The notes beneath the pieces are model-generated. The model saw nothing but the letters and a program-made list of their open reading frames with translations, was not told the DNA's origin and did not search any database. From Entomohabitans teleogrylli (lineage in GTDB: Bacteria > Pseudomonadota > Gammaproteobacteria > Enterobacterales > Enterobacteriaceae): 47,438 nt of DNA. The position numbers were made by a program, and so were the translations under genes. Shown here piece after piece: positions 36,228 through 45,897 of this stretch (position 1 is its first letter; every line of letters starts with the position of its first letter). The DNA is taken from assembly GCF_001484765.1 (NCBI RefSeq), contig NZ_KQ947381.1, forward strand, positions 1 to 47,438. Reading direction: 5' to 3'.

Positions 36228-36353
36228 CTCTTTTATCCTTCCCGATCACTGATTTTTAGCGCGAATTTCCTGCCAGACAGGGCGTAGCGGCTGTGCTCGC
36301 GTTATCGTTACCCATGCTGGTTGCGTCGATACTTTTCTGATGTCAACCGTGAG

Positions 36354-36379
36354 TTCCCGGCGGTATACCCCGCCGGGAA
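36354..36379. other. hairpin between chiP and chb
   Basis: TTCCCGGCGG and CCGCCGGGAA form a perfect 10-bp stem with a 6-nt loop, 6 nt past the chiP stop. No T-run follows on the minus strand, so it is more likely an mRNA stability element or attenuator that gives different chiP and chb levels than a full terminator. Confidence 0.55.
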
Positions 36380-36385
36380 GCGTCA

Positions 36386-37783
36386 TCAGAAGATGGTGAA
36401 TGGCGCGATAACCATGAATTTCACGTCACGCTCATCCTGGAAGATGTTGCCGTAACCGCCGCTCCAGCTTGGAATGTCGGAGTGGTTGTCATACTGAGTG
36501 AAGTGCAGCTTAAACATCGCGCCTTTTGCGCGGCCTTCCTGCACCACATACGCGGCGTCGAGGCTATAGGCCGACTCTTTCAGGCGGTAGCCTGGATCGT
36601 AGTAGGCATCCGGAGTGGCCATTCTGCCCGGCTTAGCATCCCATGCGTACACATAAGAAGCTCCTACCGACCAGCCCGGCAGATTCCAGTTGCTCAGGTC
36701 ATACATGGCGCCGGCAAACAGCGCTTTTTCGCCGTTGGCGTTAAAGTCGGAGCGGTTATCCCACCAGATGTCGAGACGACCATTAGAGGAGGCATAGGTT
36801 GGCGTCATACGCTGCAGGAAGTAACCCTGCTGGCCTTCCGCTTTCACCCAGGTGCCTTCCAGGCGCATATCGACCTGGCCGACTTTATAACCAAAAGTGA
36901 GCGCCTGCAGCCAGGCGGTGCCGTCATAAATATCGTTCGCGCCGCCGCTCACTTTGTCGCGGGTACCATAGAACTGGTAGCTGGTGCTCAGCGGGCTACC
37001 TGCGACATCAAATTTGTAACTGGCTTTGGCAAAGTACTGATCGACATAGCCCTGAGCCTGACCAAAGGCGGCTTCCAGTACCAGGTCGTTTTTGAAATCA
37101 TATTTAGCGCCCAGCGAGTGCAGGTAATCGACCCGGGTCTGCTTATCGTTCTGGTAAAACTTGTCCATCTCGATATGCCACGGCGACTTGTATTCGTTAG
37201 ACCACATGTAGGAGAAACTCAGCGCGCCGCTGTCGCCGAAGTCGAGGTTAGCGCCGGCTTCGGCCCCCTGATAGGTCCCCGGCATAAAGCTCCAGTGCGG
37301 CGCCAGCAGGGTCTGCCCGGTCGGCTGGATGTAACCGGCCCGCGCCCAGACCGGGCCATATTTGAACTTCGCCGCCGCTTTATACAGGCTGACGCCGCTC
37401 TTATCGCCGGAATAATCTTCATCGTAGGCTTTGTTGCGTGAAGAGAAGGCGATTTCATTCGGGTGACCGCTTTCTGAACTTTCCGCCATCTCAATGGCGG
37501 TGAAGGCGGCAATATCAATACCGAACATGTCAGCGGCATAGCCGGACTGGAAATCCAGATTCAGGTTCCAGGTGGAATGGGAAAGGTTGGTTTTGTACTT
37601 CTCGCCATCGGTCACATCTTTCCGATCGCGTTCGCGCTGCCAGTAATAGACGCCCCCGGTGAGGGTTGAGTCATCAATGAAACCGGCAGCCTGTGCTTCA
37701 GGAACGGATACCCAGCCGGTGAGTGCAGTGGCGCAGGCAACAGCCAGCGCCAGCGTACTACGTTTGCCACTGAACGTACGCAT
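36386..37783 (-). CDS. chiP: chitoporin (OprD-family outer membrane porin)
   Basis: 465 residues. A signal peptide ([20 protein letters not shown]..., cleavage after EAQA) is followed by a beta-barrel sequence typical of OprD-type porins: [20 protein letters not shown] at the start, [20 protein letters not shown], and a C-terminal phenylalanine (VIAPFTIF). E. coli ChiP (YbfM) takes up chitooligosaccharides. The ATG at 37783 fits the signal peptide and follows AGAGGAA; the open frame further upstream is not coding. The ribosome binding site overlaps a ChiX sRNA target, and two NagC-like operators lie upstream. chb follows on the same strand. Confidence 0.95.
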   Translation of the reverse strand: MRTFSGKRSTLALAVACATALTGWVSVPEAQAAGFIDDSTLTGGVYYWQRERDRKDVTDGEKYKTNLSHSTWNLNLDFQSGYAADMFGIDIAAFTAIEMAESSESGHPNEIAFSSRNKAYDEDYSGDKSGVSLYKAAAKFKYGPVWARAGYIQPTGQTLLAPHWSFMPGTYQGAEAGANLDFGDSGALSFSYMWSNEYKSPWHIEMDKFYQNDKQTRVDYLHSLGAKYDFKNDLVLEAAFGQAQGYVDQYFAKASYKFDVAGSPLSTSYQFYGTRDKVSGGANDIYDGTAWLQALTFGYKVGQVDMRLEGTWVKAEGQQGYFLQRMTPTYASSNGRLDIWWDNRSDFNANGEKALFAGAMYDLSNWNLPGWSVGASYVYAWDAKPGRMATPDAYYDPGYRLKESAYSLDAAYVVQEGRAKGAMFKLHFTQYDNHSDIPSWSGGYGNIFQDERDVKFMVIAPFTIF

Positions 37784-37787
37784 ATGA

Positions 37788-37803
37788 AAATTCCTCTTTG
37801 ACG
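37788..37803 (-). promoter_or_regulatory. ChiX sRNA target at the chiP ribosome binding site
   Basis: The chiP leader reads CGTCAAAGAGGAATTT, the exact complement of the seed region of enteric ChiX sRNA as I recall it. It covers the Shine-Dalgarno AGAGGAA 5 nt before the chiP ATG. In E. coli and Salmonella ChiX pairing here blocks chiP translation when chitosugars are absent. Confidence 0.8.
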
Positions 37804-37902
37804 TATAAAAATCGCTGATGCAAATCGCACGTTGCGATGAAAAAAAGTGCCTGACGGCCAAAAGCAGTTTTACTAATCCCCCGCATTACTGCTGCGTTAA
37901 GA

Positions 37903-37927
37903 TTATTTTTCGCGACGCGAATTATCA
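37903..37927. promoter_or_regulatory. candidate NagC operator, chiP proximal
   Basis: An imperfect palindrome around TTTTTCGCGACGCGAATTA, with the TTCG...CGAA core and A/T flanks seen in NagC sites. It lies about 120 nt upstream of the chiP start, between the gene and a CRP-like site. Confidence 0.55.
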
Positions 37928-37955
37928 ATGCCTGAATGAGACATTTTTTGCGCTT

Positions 37956-37971
37956 TATGACGAAGTGCACA
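37956..37971. promoter_or_regulatory. candidate CRP site upstream of chiP
   Basis: TATGA-CGAAGT-GCACA matches the TGTGA-N6-TCACA consensus at 8 of 10 positions. It is located between the two NagC-like sites, in keeping with CRP-dependent chitin genes. Confidence 0.45.
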
Positions 37972-38136
37972 TAATTTATGAGTATTTGTAACGACATGTT
38001 CGTAAAGGGAAAAAAGTAAAATAATCAATAAAGTATGATATATACCAGAATATTTAACTTTGTTTACGATTAATTTCAGTTCTTAAGGTTGCTGTGGAGA
38101 AGATTAATGCTGGCAGGAGATTACAATGGAAATGGA

Positions 38137-38159
38137 ATTAATTCGCATCGCGAATCTTA
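38137..38159. promoter_or_regulatory. candidate NagC operator, chiP distal
   Basis: The core TTAATTCGCATCGCGAAT matches the nagE operator in this same window (42412-42434) at 17 of 23 positions. Its centre is about 233 bp from the proximal site, close to 22 helical turns, which would allow looping by NagC. Confidence 0.6.
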
Positions 38160-38387
38160 CAACTTCGTTAACTGAATGAAAACGGGTTAAATGCAGGAAT
38201 ATCATATCTGACGTGTTATCGCGGGATTGGCATCGGCAGCGCCCCTGTCGCGTTAGCCCGGAGACGGCCGAAAGACAACCACTCACCGCCAGCAAAGCGA
38301 CTCAGCGCTCCGTTAGTTTCCTTTTGTTAACAAAATCCGCGCGGCGGCTGGACACCCGGTGCTCATCATCGGGACGGAGGATAAAAA

Positions 38388-38408
38388 AACGCCGCTTAAC
38401 GCGGCGTT
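38388..38408 (-). terminator. terminator of glnS
   Basis: On the minus strand AACGCCGC and GCGGCGTT form an 8-bp stem with a 5-nt loop, followed by a run of T (TTTTTTT counting the closing pairs). It starts 26 nt after the glnS stop. Confidence 0.9.
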
Positions 38409-38433
38409 CAGAATTTACCTAACAAAACAGGGT

Positions 38434-40104
38434 TTAATCGCCGATTTTCGCCCAGGTATCACGCAGGCCCACAGTACGGTTAAACACCGGCTTCTGCGCG
38501 CTGGAGTGACGGCTGTCGAGGCAGAAATACCCTTCGCGCTCAAACTGCCAGGCTTTCCCCGGCTCAGTGGCCTGCAGACCCGGCTCGCCATAACCCTGGC
38601 GGATAACCAGCGATTCCGGGTTAATTACCGCCAGGAAATCCTCTGCAGCGCCCGGGTTAGCTACGCTGAACAACCGATCGTAAAGGCGGATTTCCACCGG
38701 CAGCGCATGGGGCGCGCTGACCCAGTGAATCACGCCCTTCACTTTACGCCCGTCAGCCGGATCCTTACTCAGCGTGTCGGCATCGTAGCTGCAATAAATG
38801 GTGGTGATATTCCCCTGTTCGTCCTTCTCAACCCGCTCGGCTTTGATGACATAAGCATTGCGCAGACGCACTTCTTTACCCAGCACCAGGCGCTTGTACT
38901 GCTTGTTGGCCTCTTCCCGGAAATCAGCGCGATCGATCCACAGCTCGCCGCTGAACGGGACTTCACGGCGCCCCATTTCCGGCTTGTTGGGATGGTTGGG
39001 CATCGAGACCATTTCGCTGTGCCCCTGCGGGTAGTTTTCAATCACCACTTTGAGCGGATCGATAACCGCCATTGCCCGCGGCGCGTTTTCGTTCAGATCT
39101 TCACGGATACAGGCTTCCAGCGCCGCCATTTCCACCGTGTTATCTTGTTTGGTGACCCCAATGCGCTTACAGAACTCGCGCACCGACGCCGCCGTATAAC
39201 CGCGACGACGCAGGCCGGAGATGGTCGGCATCCGCGGGTCATCCCAGCCTTCGACCACCTTTTCCGCTACCAACTGATTGAGCTTACGTTTGGACATCAC
39301 CGTGTACTCCAGATTCAGCCGGGAGAACTCGTACTGATGCGGGTGCGGCGTGGGGATCGAAATATGATCCAGCACCCAGTCATACAGGCGGCGGTTATCC
39401 TGGAATTCCAGCGTACACAGTGAATGGGTAATGTTTTCCAGCGCATCGGAGATGCAGTGGGTAAAGTCGTACATCGGGTAGATGCACCACTTGCTGCCGG
39501 TCTGGTGATGGTCGGCAAACTTAATCCGATACAGTACCGGGTCGCGCATGACGATAAACGGCGACGCCATGTCGATCTTCGCGCGCAGGCAGGCCTTACC
39601 TTCTTCAAAACCGCCGCTGCGCATCTTTTCAAACAGCGCCAGGTTCTCCTCCACGCTGCGATCGCGGTACGGGCTGTTTTTACCCGGCTGCGTCAGGGTG
39701 CCGCGATACTCGCGAATCTGCTCCGGGGACAGCTCGTCCACATAGGCCAGACCTTTGCCAATCAGCTCTACGGCAAATTGATGCAACTGGTCGAAATAAT
39801 CCGAGGAATAGCGAACATCGCCCGTCCAGTGGAACCCCAGCCATTGCACGTCGTTTTTGATCGATTCAACGTACTCAATATCTTCCTTTACCGGGTTGGT
39901 ATCATCGAAGCGCAGATTGCACTGCCCCTGATAGTCCTGGGCGATACCAAAATTCAGACAGATCGACTTAGCATGGCCGATGTGCAGATAACCGTTCGGC
40001 TCCGGTGGAAAACGGGTATAAACGGTTGTGTGCTTACCACTGGCCAGATCTTCATCAATGATCTGACGAATAAAGTTTGTCGGGCGGGCTTCAGCCTCAC
40101 TCAT
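38434..40104 (-). CDS. glnS: glutaminyl-tRNA synthetase
   Basis: 556 residues (E. coli 554). A class I synthetase: the HIGH motif is in [16 protein letters not shown] and the KMSKS motif appears as VMSKRKL. Other GlnRS marks are [15 protein letters not shown] and [18 protein letters not shown], followed by the two C-terminal beta-barrel anticodon-binding domains. It charges tRNA-Gln in the cytosol. It is flanked by nagE and chiP, the same order as in E. coli, but each has its own terminator. Confidence 0.98.
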   Translation of the reverse strand: MSEAEARPTNFIRQIIDEDLASGKHTTVYTRFPPEPNGYLHIGHAKSICLNFGIAQDYQGQCNLRFDDTNPVKEDIEYVESIKNDVQWLGFHWTGDVRYSSDYFDQLHQFAVELIGKGLAYVDELSPEQIREYRGTLTQPGKNSPYRDRSVEENLALFEKMRSGGFEEGKACLRAKIDMASPFIVMRDPVLYRIKFADHHQTGSKWCIYPMYDFTHCISDALENITHSLCTLEFQDNRRLYDWVLDHISIPTPHPHQYEFSRLNLEYTVMSKRKLNQLVAEKVVEGWDDPRMPTISGLRRRGYTAASVREFCKRIGVTKQDNTVEMAALEACIREDLNENAPRAMAVIDPLKVVIENYPQGHSEMVSMPNHPNKPEMGRREVPFSGELWIDRADFREEANKQYKRLVLGKEVRLRNAYVIKAERVEKDEQGNITTIYCSYDADTLSKDPADGRKVKGVIHWVSAPHALPVEIRLYDRLFSVANPGAAEDFLAVINPESLVIRQGYGEPGLQATEPGKAWQFEREGYFCLDSRHSSAQKPVFNRTVGLRDTWAKIGD

Positions 40105-40218
40105 CGCATATTCCTCAAAGCGTAAACATCAGTTAACGGCACATGATCTTATAAGCCGCGGCAGGAAACAACCTTTACCTACATAAAATCATTGCCGCTC
40201 CCCCGAGCGGCCAAAAAA

Positions 40219-40247
40219 AAACGGCGGGGAAATCAACCCCGCCGTTT
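40219..40247 (-). terminator. terminator of nagE
   Basis: On the minus strand an 11-bp stem (AAACGGCGGGG paired with CCCCGCCGTTT, 7-nt loop) is followed by a run of nine T. It begins 28 nt after the nagE stop. Confidence 0.92.
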
Positions 40248-40275
40248 AAGGCATCGCACCTTACTCAGAAACGAC

Positions 40276-42300
40276 TTATTTACCTTTAATCTCGAACAGC
40301 GGTGTTTGTCCGGCAACCACCTGACCCTGGGCCTGAATAACCAGACCGCCGAAATCATCAATGTTGCTGCACACCACCGGGCTCATCATCGAACGGGCAT
40401 TGGCGTTGAGGAACTCAAGATCCAGCTCCAGCACCGGCTGGCCGGCTTTCACTTCTGCGCCCTCTTCCACCAGACGTTTAAAGCCCTGGCCGTTAAGCGC
40501 CACCGTGTCGATCCCCAGATGTATCACCAGTTCAGCGCCATTGTCCGTTGCCAGGCAGAACGCGTGATTGGTGTTGAAGATCTTCACAATGGTACCCGCC
40601 GCCGGCGCAACCACGATTTTATCGGTCGGTTTCACGGCCACGCCGTCGCCAACCACTTTACTGGCGAAGGCTTCGTCCGGCACCTCATCCAGCGCCACCA
40701 CTTCGCCGGTTATCGGCGATACCAGCGCAACGACCGTCGCTTTCGGGTTATTGGGCACCGCCTGAGGCTTCGCGGCTGGCGCAGCAGCAGGTGCGGCGCT
40801 GGCTGGCGCTGCGGCTACCGCACCGGTGGTTTTCATCGCATTGGCGATTTTTTCCGCCATAAAGCCAACAATAATCTGTACGCTGGTTTTATTCAGACGA
40901 ATGACACCGCTGGCGCCCAGACGTTTAGCCAACACTTCATTAACCTGCGCAGAGTCTTTCACGCTCAGGCGCAAACGGGTGATACAGGCGTCAATACCGG
41001 TCAGGTTGGCGGAACCGCCGACCGCAGCGATATACTGGCGCGCCAGTTCGGACACATCCTGATCTTTACCGTTGCTGACGTTAACATCTTCACCGTCGGC
41101 TTCGCTGCCGGCCACAGCCAGTTCGCGACCCGGGGTCATCAGGTTAAATTTGGTGATAGTGAAACGGAACACCAGGTAGTAGATGACAAAGAACACCAGT
41201 CCCTGCGGGATCAGCATGTACCAGTGAGTCGCCAGCGGGTTGCGGGACGACAGCACCATATCCACCAGACCGGCGCTGAAGCCAAACCCGGAGATCCACT
41301 GCATGGCGGCGGCGAGAAAGACCGAAATACCGGTCAACAGCGCGTGAATCACATACAGCACCGGCGCCACGAACATGAAGGAGAATTCCAGCGGCTCGGT
41401 GATACCGGTAAAGAAAGCGGCAAAGGCGCCAGCCATCATAATACCCAGTACTTTGGTTTTATTTTCCGGACGCGCGCAGTGGTAAATCGCCAGCGCCGCA
41501 CCCGGCAGGCCAAACATCATGATCGGGAAGAAGCCCGCCTGATAACGACCGGTGATCCCCACTTCCGCGGTACCTGCCGCCAGTGACTGCGCGCCGCCGA
41601 GGAAATTCGGGATATCGTTAATGCCGGCTACGTCAAACCAGAATACCGAGTTCAGGGCATGGTGCAGACCAACCGGAATCAGCAGGCGGTTAAAGAACGC
41701 ATACACCCCGGCGCCGATGGAGCCCAGTTTCTGGATGTGTTCGCCGAAATTCACCAGGCCGCCAAAAATGACCGGCCAGAGATACATCAGAATAAACGCC
41801 ACGGCGATCATCACAAACGAAGTGAGAATCGGCACCAGGCGGCGGCCGCTGAAGAAGGAGAGCGCCTTTGGTAACTCTACGCCGCTGAAGCGGTTGTACA
41901 GTTCCGCGGAGATAATCCCCACCAGAATGCCCACGAACTGGTTATTGATTTTGCCGAACGCCGCCGGCACTTGATCGACGGGAATGTTCTGAATCATGGA
42001 AACCGCCGCTGGCGAACACAGCGTGGTGACCACCAGAAAACCTACAAAACCGGTCAGCGCAGCAGCGCCGTCTTTGTCTTTGGACATGCCGTAAGCCACG
42101 CCAATGGCGAACAATACCGACATGTTATCGATGATGGCGGCACCGGATTTGATGAATAACGCGGCCAGCGCGTTATCTCCACCCCAGCCTACAGGGTCAA
42201 TCCAGTAGCCTACCCCCATTAGTATTGCAGCAGCAGGCAGTGTTGCCACGGGCACCATCAGGGCGCGGCCTACCTGTTGTAAATAACCAAGAATACTCAC
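40276..42300 (-). CDS. nagE: N-acetylglucosamine PTS permease EIICBA
   Basis: 674 residues (E. coli 648). Domain order: membrane EIIC (1 to about 385, starting MSILGYLQQVGRALMVPVAT), EIIB with phosphocysteine Cys439 (GIDACITRLRLSV), an Ala/Pro-rich linker at about 494-518, and EIIA with phosphohistidine His594 (LVIHLGIDTVAL). It imports GlcNAc as GlcNAc-6-P. The linker is longer than I recall for E. coli and accounts for the extra length. It is divergent from nagBACD; the spacer carries two NagC operators and a CRP site. Confidence 0.97.
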   Translation of the reverse strand: MSILGYLQQVGRALMVPVATLPAAAILMGVGYWIDPVGWGGDNALAALFIKSGAAIIDNMSVLFAIGVAYGMSKDKDGAAALTGFVGFLVVTTLCSPAAVSMIQNIPVDQVPAAFGKINNQFVGILVGIISAELYNRFSGVELPKALSFFSGRRLVPILTSFVMIAVAFILMYLWPVIFGGLVNFGEHIQKLGSIGAGVYAFFNRLLIPVGLHHALNSVFWFDVAGINDIPNFLGGAQSLAAGTAEVGITGRYQAGFFPIMMFGLPGAALAIYHCARPENKTKVLGIMMAGAFAAFFTGITEPLEFSFMFVAPVLYVIHALLTGISVFLAAAMQWISGFGFSAGLVDMVLSSRNPLATHWYMLIPQGLVFFVIYYLVFRFTITKFNLMTPGRELAVAGSEADGEDVNVSNGKDQDVSELARQYIAAVGGSANLTGIDACITRLRLSVKDSAQVNEVLAKRLGASGVIRLNKTSVQIIVGFMAEKIANAMKTTGAVAAAPASAAPAAAPAAKPQAVPNNPKATVVALVSPITGEVVALDEVPDEAFASKVVGDGVAVKPTDKIVVAPAAGTIVKIFNTNHAFCLATDNGAELVIHLGIDTVALNGQGFKRLVEEGAEVKAGQPVLELDLEFLNANARSMMSPVVCSNIDDFGGLVIQAQGQVVAGQTPLFEIKGK

Positions 42301-42411
42301 TTTATTCCCCCTTGAGACCCCGTTAAGGCCCGTTTCTGGCTGTGCTTTTTATAGTGTTACAACCTTGACTCTTCGACGACCTGAATAGATCGTTCCTGGA
42401 GTGTGTGAAAA

Positions 42412-42434
42412 TTTAATTCGTATCGCAAATTAAA
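42412..42434. promoter_or_regulatory. NagC operator, nagE proximal
   Basis: The palindromic core TTAATTCGTATCGCAAATTA matches the high-affinity nagE operator that I recall from E. coli. With the nagB-proximal site 95 bp away (centre to centre, about nine helical turns) it can form the NagC repression loop. Confidence 0.85.
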
Positions 42435-42445
42435 AGCGTGTTTTT

Positions 42446-42461
42446 TGTGATAATAATCACC
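42446..42461. promoter_or_regulatory. CRP site between nagE and nagB
   Basis: TGTGA-TAATAA-TCACC matches the CRP consensus at 9 of 10 positions. It lies between the two NagC operators, as in E. coli, where CRP activates both nagE and nagB and supports the loop. Confidence 0.8.
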
Positions 42462-42506
42462 AAATATTGCTCTTCACCTCCCTCTGCGCTAGCTATATAC
42501 AAAAAC

Positions 42507-42530
42507 TTATTTTATCATTCAAAAAATCAA
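42507..42530. promoter_or_regulatory. NagC operator, nagB proximal
   Basis: The stretch TTATTTTATCATTCAAAAAA followed by TCAA matches the nagB operator that I recall from E. coli. It is the second half of the loop with the site at 42412-42434. Confidence 0.82.
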
Positions 42531-42630
42531 GACGGACGAATGCCGACCAGACTGTGAAACTGCGTTATGCTTACATTCAGGTGATATTTATCCGTTCCGC
42601 TTTATTAACTTTACTCTATAGAGGTGAATG

Positions 42631-43431
42631 ATGAGACTTATTCCCCTGGCCACGCCGGAACAAGTAGGTAAGTGGGCCGCTCGCCATATCGTTAACCGTA
42701 TCAACGCGTTTAAACCGACGGCGGACCGCCCCTTTATTCTTGGCCTGCCAACCGGCGGCACTCCGCTGGAAGCCTACAAAGCGCTGGTAGCAATGCATAA
42801 AGCGGGCCAGGTGAGTTTTAAACACGTCGTCACCTTCAACATGGACGAATACGTCGGCCTGCCCAAAGAGCATCCGGAAAGCTACCACAGCTTTATGCAC
42901 CACAACTTCTTCGATCACGTTGATATTCCTGCAGAAAACATTAACCTGCTGAACGGTAACGCGCCGGATGTGGATGAAGAGTGCCGTCGTTATGAAGAAA
43001 AAATCCGTTCTTACGGTAAAATTCATCTGTTTATGGGCGGCGTCGGCAACGACGGTCACATCGCGTTTAACGAACCGGCATCGTCTCTGGCCTCCCGGAC
43101 GCGTATCAAAACCCTGACACATGACACCCGGGTCGCGAACTCTCGCTTCTTCGGCGGCGATGTGAATCAGGTACCGAAATATGCGCTGACCGTTGGCGTG
43201 GGCACGCTGCTGGATGCCGAAGAGGTGATGATTCTGGTGCTCGGCCACGTTAAAGCGCAGGCGCTGCAAGCGGCCGTGGAAGGCAACGTCAACCATATGT
43301 GGACCATCAGTTGCCTGCAGTTGCATCCGAAAGCGGTTATCGTCTGCGACGAGCCGTCAACGATGGAACTTAAAGTCAAAACATTGAAATACTTCAATGA
43401 ATTAGAAGCTGAAAACATCAAAGACCTTTAA
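42631..43431 (+). CDS. nagB: glucosamine-6-phosphate deaminase
   Basis: 266 residues from the second of two tandem ATGs, the E. coli length; the first ATG at 42628 is too close to the GAGGTG ribosome binding site. It converts GlcN-6-P to fructose-6-P and ammonia and is an allosteric hexamer activated by GlcNAc-6-P. Family marks: [33 protein letters not shown] with the catalytic Asp, [13 protein letters not shown] with the catalytic His, and [11 protein letters not shown]. It leads the nagBACD operon. Confidence 0.98.
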   Translation: MRLIPLATPEQVGKWAARHIVNRINAFKPTADRPFILGLPTGGTPLEAYKALVAMHKAGQVSFKHVVTFNMDEYVGLPKEHPESYHSFMHHNFFDHVDIPAENINLLNGNAPDVDEECRRYEEKIRSYGKIHLFMGGVGNDGHIAFNEPASSLASRTRIKTLTHDTRVANSRFFGGDVNQVPKYALTVGVGTLLDAEEVMILVLGHVKAQALQAAVEGNVNHMWTISCLQLHPKAVIVCDEPSTMELKVKTLKYFNELEAENIKDL

Positions 43432-43459
43432 GTACGTTTATTTTTACCGGGAGTAGTTT

Positions 43460-44608
43460 ATGTATGCATTGACCCATGGCCGGATTTACACCGGCCACGA
43501 CGTTCTGGATGACCATGCCGTTATCATCAACAACGGAATGATCGAGCGCGTTTGTCCCGCCGACGCATTACCGGCAGGGATTGAACAGCGCGACATGGGT
43601 GGTGCTATCATCGCCCCCGGCTTTATTGATGTGCAGCTTAACGGCTGCGGCGGCGTGCAGTTCAACGACACAGCGGAAGCCGTCAGCGTCACCACGCTGG
43701 AAATTATGCAGCAGGCCAATGAGAAATCGGGCTGTACCAGCTTTTTGCCGACGCTGATTACCTGCAGCGACGAATTAATGATGCAGGGCGTGCGCGTGAT
43801 GCGCGAGTACCTGCAGAAACATCAGCATCAGGCTCTGGGCCTGCACCTGGAAGGCCCGTGGCTGAACCCGGTAAAAAAAGGCACCCATAACCCAGCCTTT
43901 ATCCGTAAACCGCAGGCTGCACTGGTCGATTTCCTGTGCCAGAACGCCGATGTGATTACTAAAATCACCCTGGCCCCGGAAATGGTGGAGCCGGAAGTGA
44001 TTAGCCAGTTAAGTAATGCCGGGATTGTCATCTCCGCCGGCCACTCCAACGCGACCCAGCAGGAAGCGAAACGCGGCTTCCGCGCCGGTATTCGCTTCGC
44101 GACCCATCTTTTCAACGCCATGCCTTATATTACCGGCCGCGAACCGGGTCTGACCGGCGCTATCTTCGATAATCCCGACCTCTACTGCGGGGTGATCGCC
44201 GATGGCCTGCACGTGGATTATGCGAACATCCGCACAGCCAAACGCCTGAAAGGCGATAAACTGTGTCTGGTTACCGATGCCACCGCCCCCGCCGGCGCGA
44301 ATATTGACCAGTTCATTTTTGCCGGTAAAACAATATACTACCGCAACGGGCTGTGTGTGGATGAGAATGGCACCCTGAGCGGTTCCTCCCTGACGATGAT
44401 TGAAGGCGTGCGTAATCTGGTTGAGCACGTCAACATCGCGCTGGACGAAGTGCTGCGTATGGCAACGCTCTACCCTGCCCGTGCCGTGGGTGTCGACCAC
44501 CTGTTAGGTACCATTGAAGCCGGAAAAGTGGCTAACCTGACGGTCTTTACCCGCGATTATCACATTATCAGGACTATCGTTAACGGCAACGAGGTCGTAA
44601 CCGGGTAA
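43460..44608 (+). CDS. nagA: N-acetylglucosamine-6-phosphate deacetylase
   Basis: 382 residues, the E. coli length. Amidohydrolase fold: metal ligands Glu in [17 protein letters not shown] and His in [13 protein letters not shown] and [18 protein letters not shown], with the catalytic Asp in [11 protein letters not shown]. It removes acetate from GlcNAc-6-P to give GlcN-6-P for NagB; its substrate is the inducer that releases NagC, so NagA also sets induction. It starts 28 nt after nagB with GGGAG upstream; nagC follows after 8 nt. Confidence 0.98.
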   Translation: MYALTHGRIYTGHDVLDDHAVIINNGMIERVCPADALPAGIEQRDMGGAIIAPGFIDVQLNGCGGVQFNDTAEAVSVTTLEIMQQANEKSGCTSFLPTLITCSDELMMQGVRVMREYLQKHQHQALGLHLEGPWLNPVKKGTHNPAFIRKPQAALVDFLCQNADVITKITLAPEMVEPEVISQLSNAGIVISAGHSNATQQEAKRGFRAGIRFATHLFNAMPYITGREPGLTGAIFDNPDLYCGVIADGLHVDYANIRTAKRLKGDKLCLVTDATAPAGANIDQFIFAGKTIYYRNGLCVDENGTLSGSSLTMIEGVRNLVEHVNIALDEVLRMATLYPARAVGVDHLLGTIEAGKVANLTVFTRDYHIIRTIVNGNEVVTG

Positions 44609-44616
44609 GGAAAGGC

Positions 44617-45837
44617 ATGACGACTGGCGGACATACACAAATTGGCAACATTGATCTGGTAAAGCAGCTCAACAGCGCGGCGGTATATCGACTAATCGAT
44701 CTGCATGGCCCGATCTCGCGAATTCAGATTGCCGAACAAAGCCAGCTTGCCCCCGCCAGCGTGACGAAAATTACCCGTCAACTTATCGATCGCGGCCTGA
44801 TCAAAGAAGTCGATCAGCAGGCCTCCACCGGGGGCCGCCGCGCGATCTCCATTGTTACGGAAACCCGCGCTTTTCAGGCCATCGGCGTACGGCTTGGCCG
44901 CTACGACGCCACCATTACGCTGTTCGACCTCAGCGCCAAAGCGCTGGCCGAAGATCACTATCCATTGCCTGAGCGAACCCAGGACGAGCTTGAACAGGCG
45001 CTGCTGAAGGCCATCAGCCACTTTATTGAATATAACCAGCGCAAAATCCGCGAACTGATTGCTATCTCGGTCATTCTGCCCGGCCTGGTGGATCCGGAAA
45101 GCGGCGTCATACGCTATATGCCGCATATTCCGGTGAATGACTGGCCGCTGGTGACCGCGCTGGAATCGCGCTTTGATATGGCCTGCTTTGTCGGCCACGA
45201 TATCCGCAGTCTGGCGCTGGCGGAGCACTATTTTGGGGCGACCCAGGACTGTGAAGACTCCATTCTGGTGCGTGTGCACCGGGGTACCGGCGCCGGGATT
45301 CTTTCCAACGGCCAGATATTTATCGGCCGCAACGGCAGCGTCGGGGAGATTGGCCATATCCAGGTCGATCCGCTCGGTGAGCGCTGCCACTGCGGTAACT
45401 TTGGCTGTCTGGAGACCATTGCCGCCAACGCCGCCATTGAGCAGCGGGTGCGTCATCTGCTGGAGCAGGGTTATCAGAGCCGCCTGACGGTTGACGACTG
45501 CAATATCAAAGCCATCTGTAAAGCGGCGAATAAAGGCGATCCGCTGGCCTGCGAAGTCATTGAATATGTAGGCCGCCACCTCGGCAAAGCCATCGCCATC
45601 GCCATTAACCTGTTTAACCCGCAGAAAGTGGTGATCGCCGGCGAAGTGACGGAAGCAGACAAGGTCCTGCTACCGGCCATCGGTAGCTGTATTAACACTC
45701 AGGTACTGAAAGCGTTCCGCAAAAACCTACCGGTAATGTGTTCGGCGCTCAACGACCGCTCGGCTATCGGCGCCTTTGCGCTGGTGAAACGCGCCATGCT
45801 CAACGGCATGCTGTTGCAGCGATTGCTGGAAAGTTAA
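44617..45837 (+). CDS. nagC: N-acetylglucosamine repressor NagC (ROK family)
   Basis: 406 residues, the E. coli length. N-terminal winged HTH (GPISRIQIAEQSQLAPASVT, then KITRQLIDRGLIKE) and a C-terminal ROK sugar-binding domain with RVHRGTGAGILSNGQIFIG and the zinc site CHCGNFGCLETI. GlcNAc-6-P binding releases it from DNA. Its probable operators within this window are at 42412-42434 and 42507-42530 (nagE/nagB) and, as candidates, 37903-37927 and 38137-38159 (chiP). It is the third gene of nagBACD. Confidence 0.98.
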   Translation: MTTGGHTQIGNIDLVKQLNSAAVYRLIDLHGPISRIQIAEQSQLAPASVTKITRQLIDRGLIKEVDQQASTGGRRAISIVTETRAFQAIGVRLGRYDATITLFDLSAKALAEDHYPLPERTQDELEQALLKAISHFIEYNQRKIRELIAISVILPGLVDPESGVIRYMPHIPVNDWPLVTALESRFDMACFVGHDIRSLALAEHYFGATQDCEDSILVRVHRGTGAGILSNGQIFIGRNGSVGEIGHIQVDPLGERCHCGNFGCLETIAANAAIEQRVRHLLEQGYQSRLTVDDCNIKAICKAANKGDPLACEVIEYVGRHLGKAIAIAINLFNPQKVVIAGEVTEADKVLLPAIGSCINTQVLKAFRKNLPVMCSALNDRSAIGAFALVKRAMLNGMLLQRLLES

Positions 45838-45897
45838 CAGGGTTTTTGGCCAATCCAGGCTATATTACGCGTTTCCTTTGGACAACCTGAGTAGTCA

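Noticed and set aside
38104-38295. 63-codon minus-strand frame upstream of chiP
   Set aside because: It overlaps the NagC-like site and lacks a ribosome binding site or family resemblance.
40192-41586. 464-codon plus-strand frame opposite nagE
   Set aside because: Shadow frame; it also runs through the nagE terminator.
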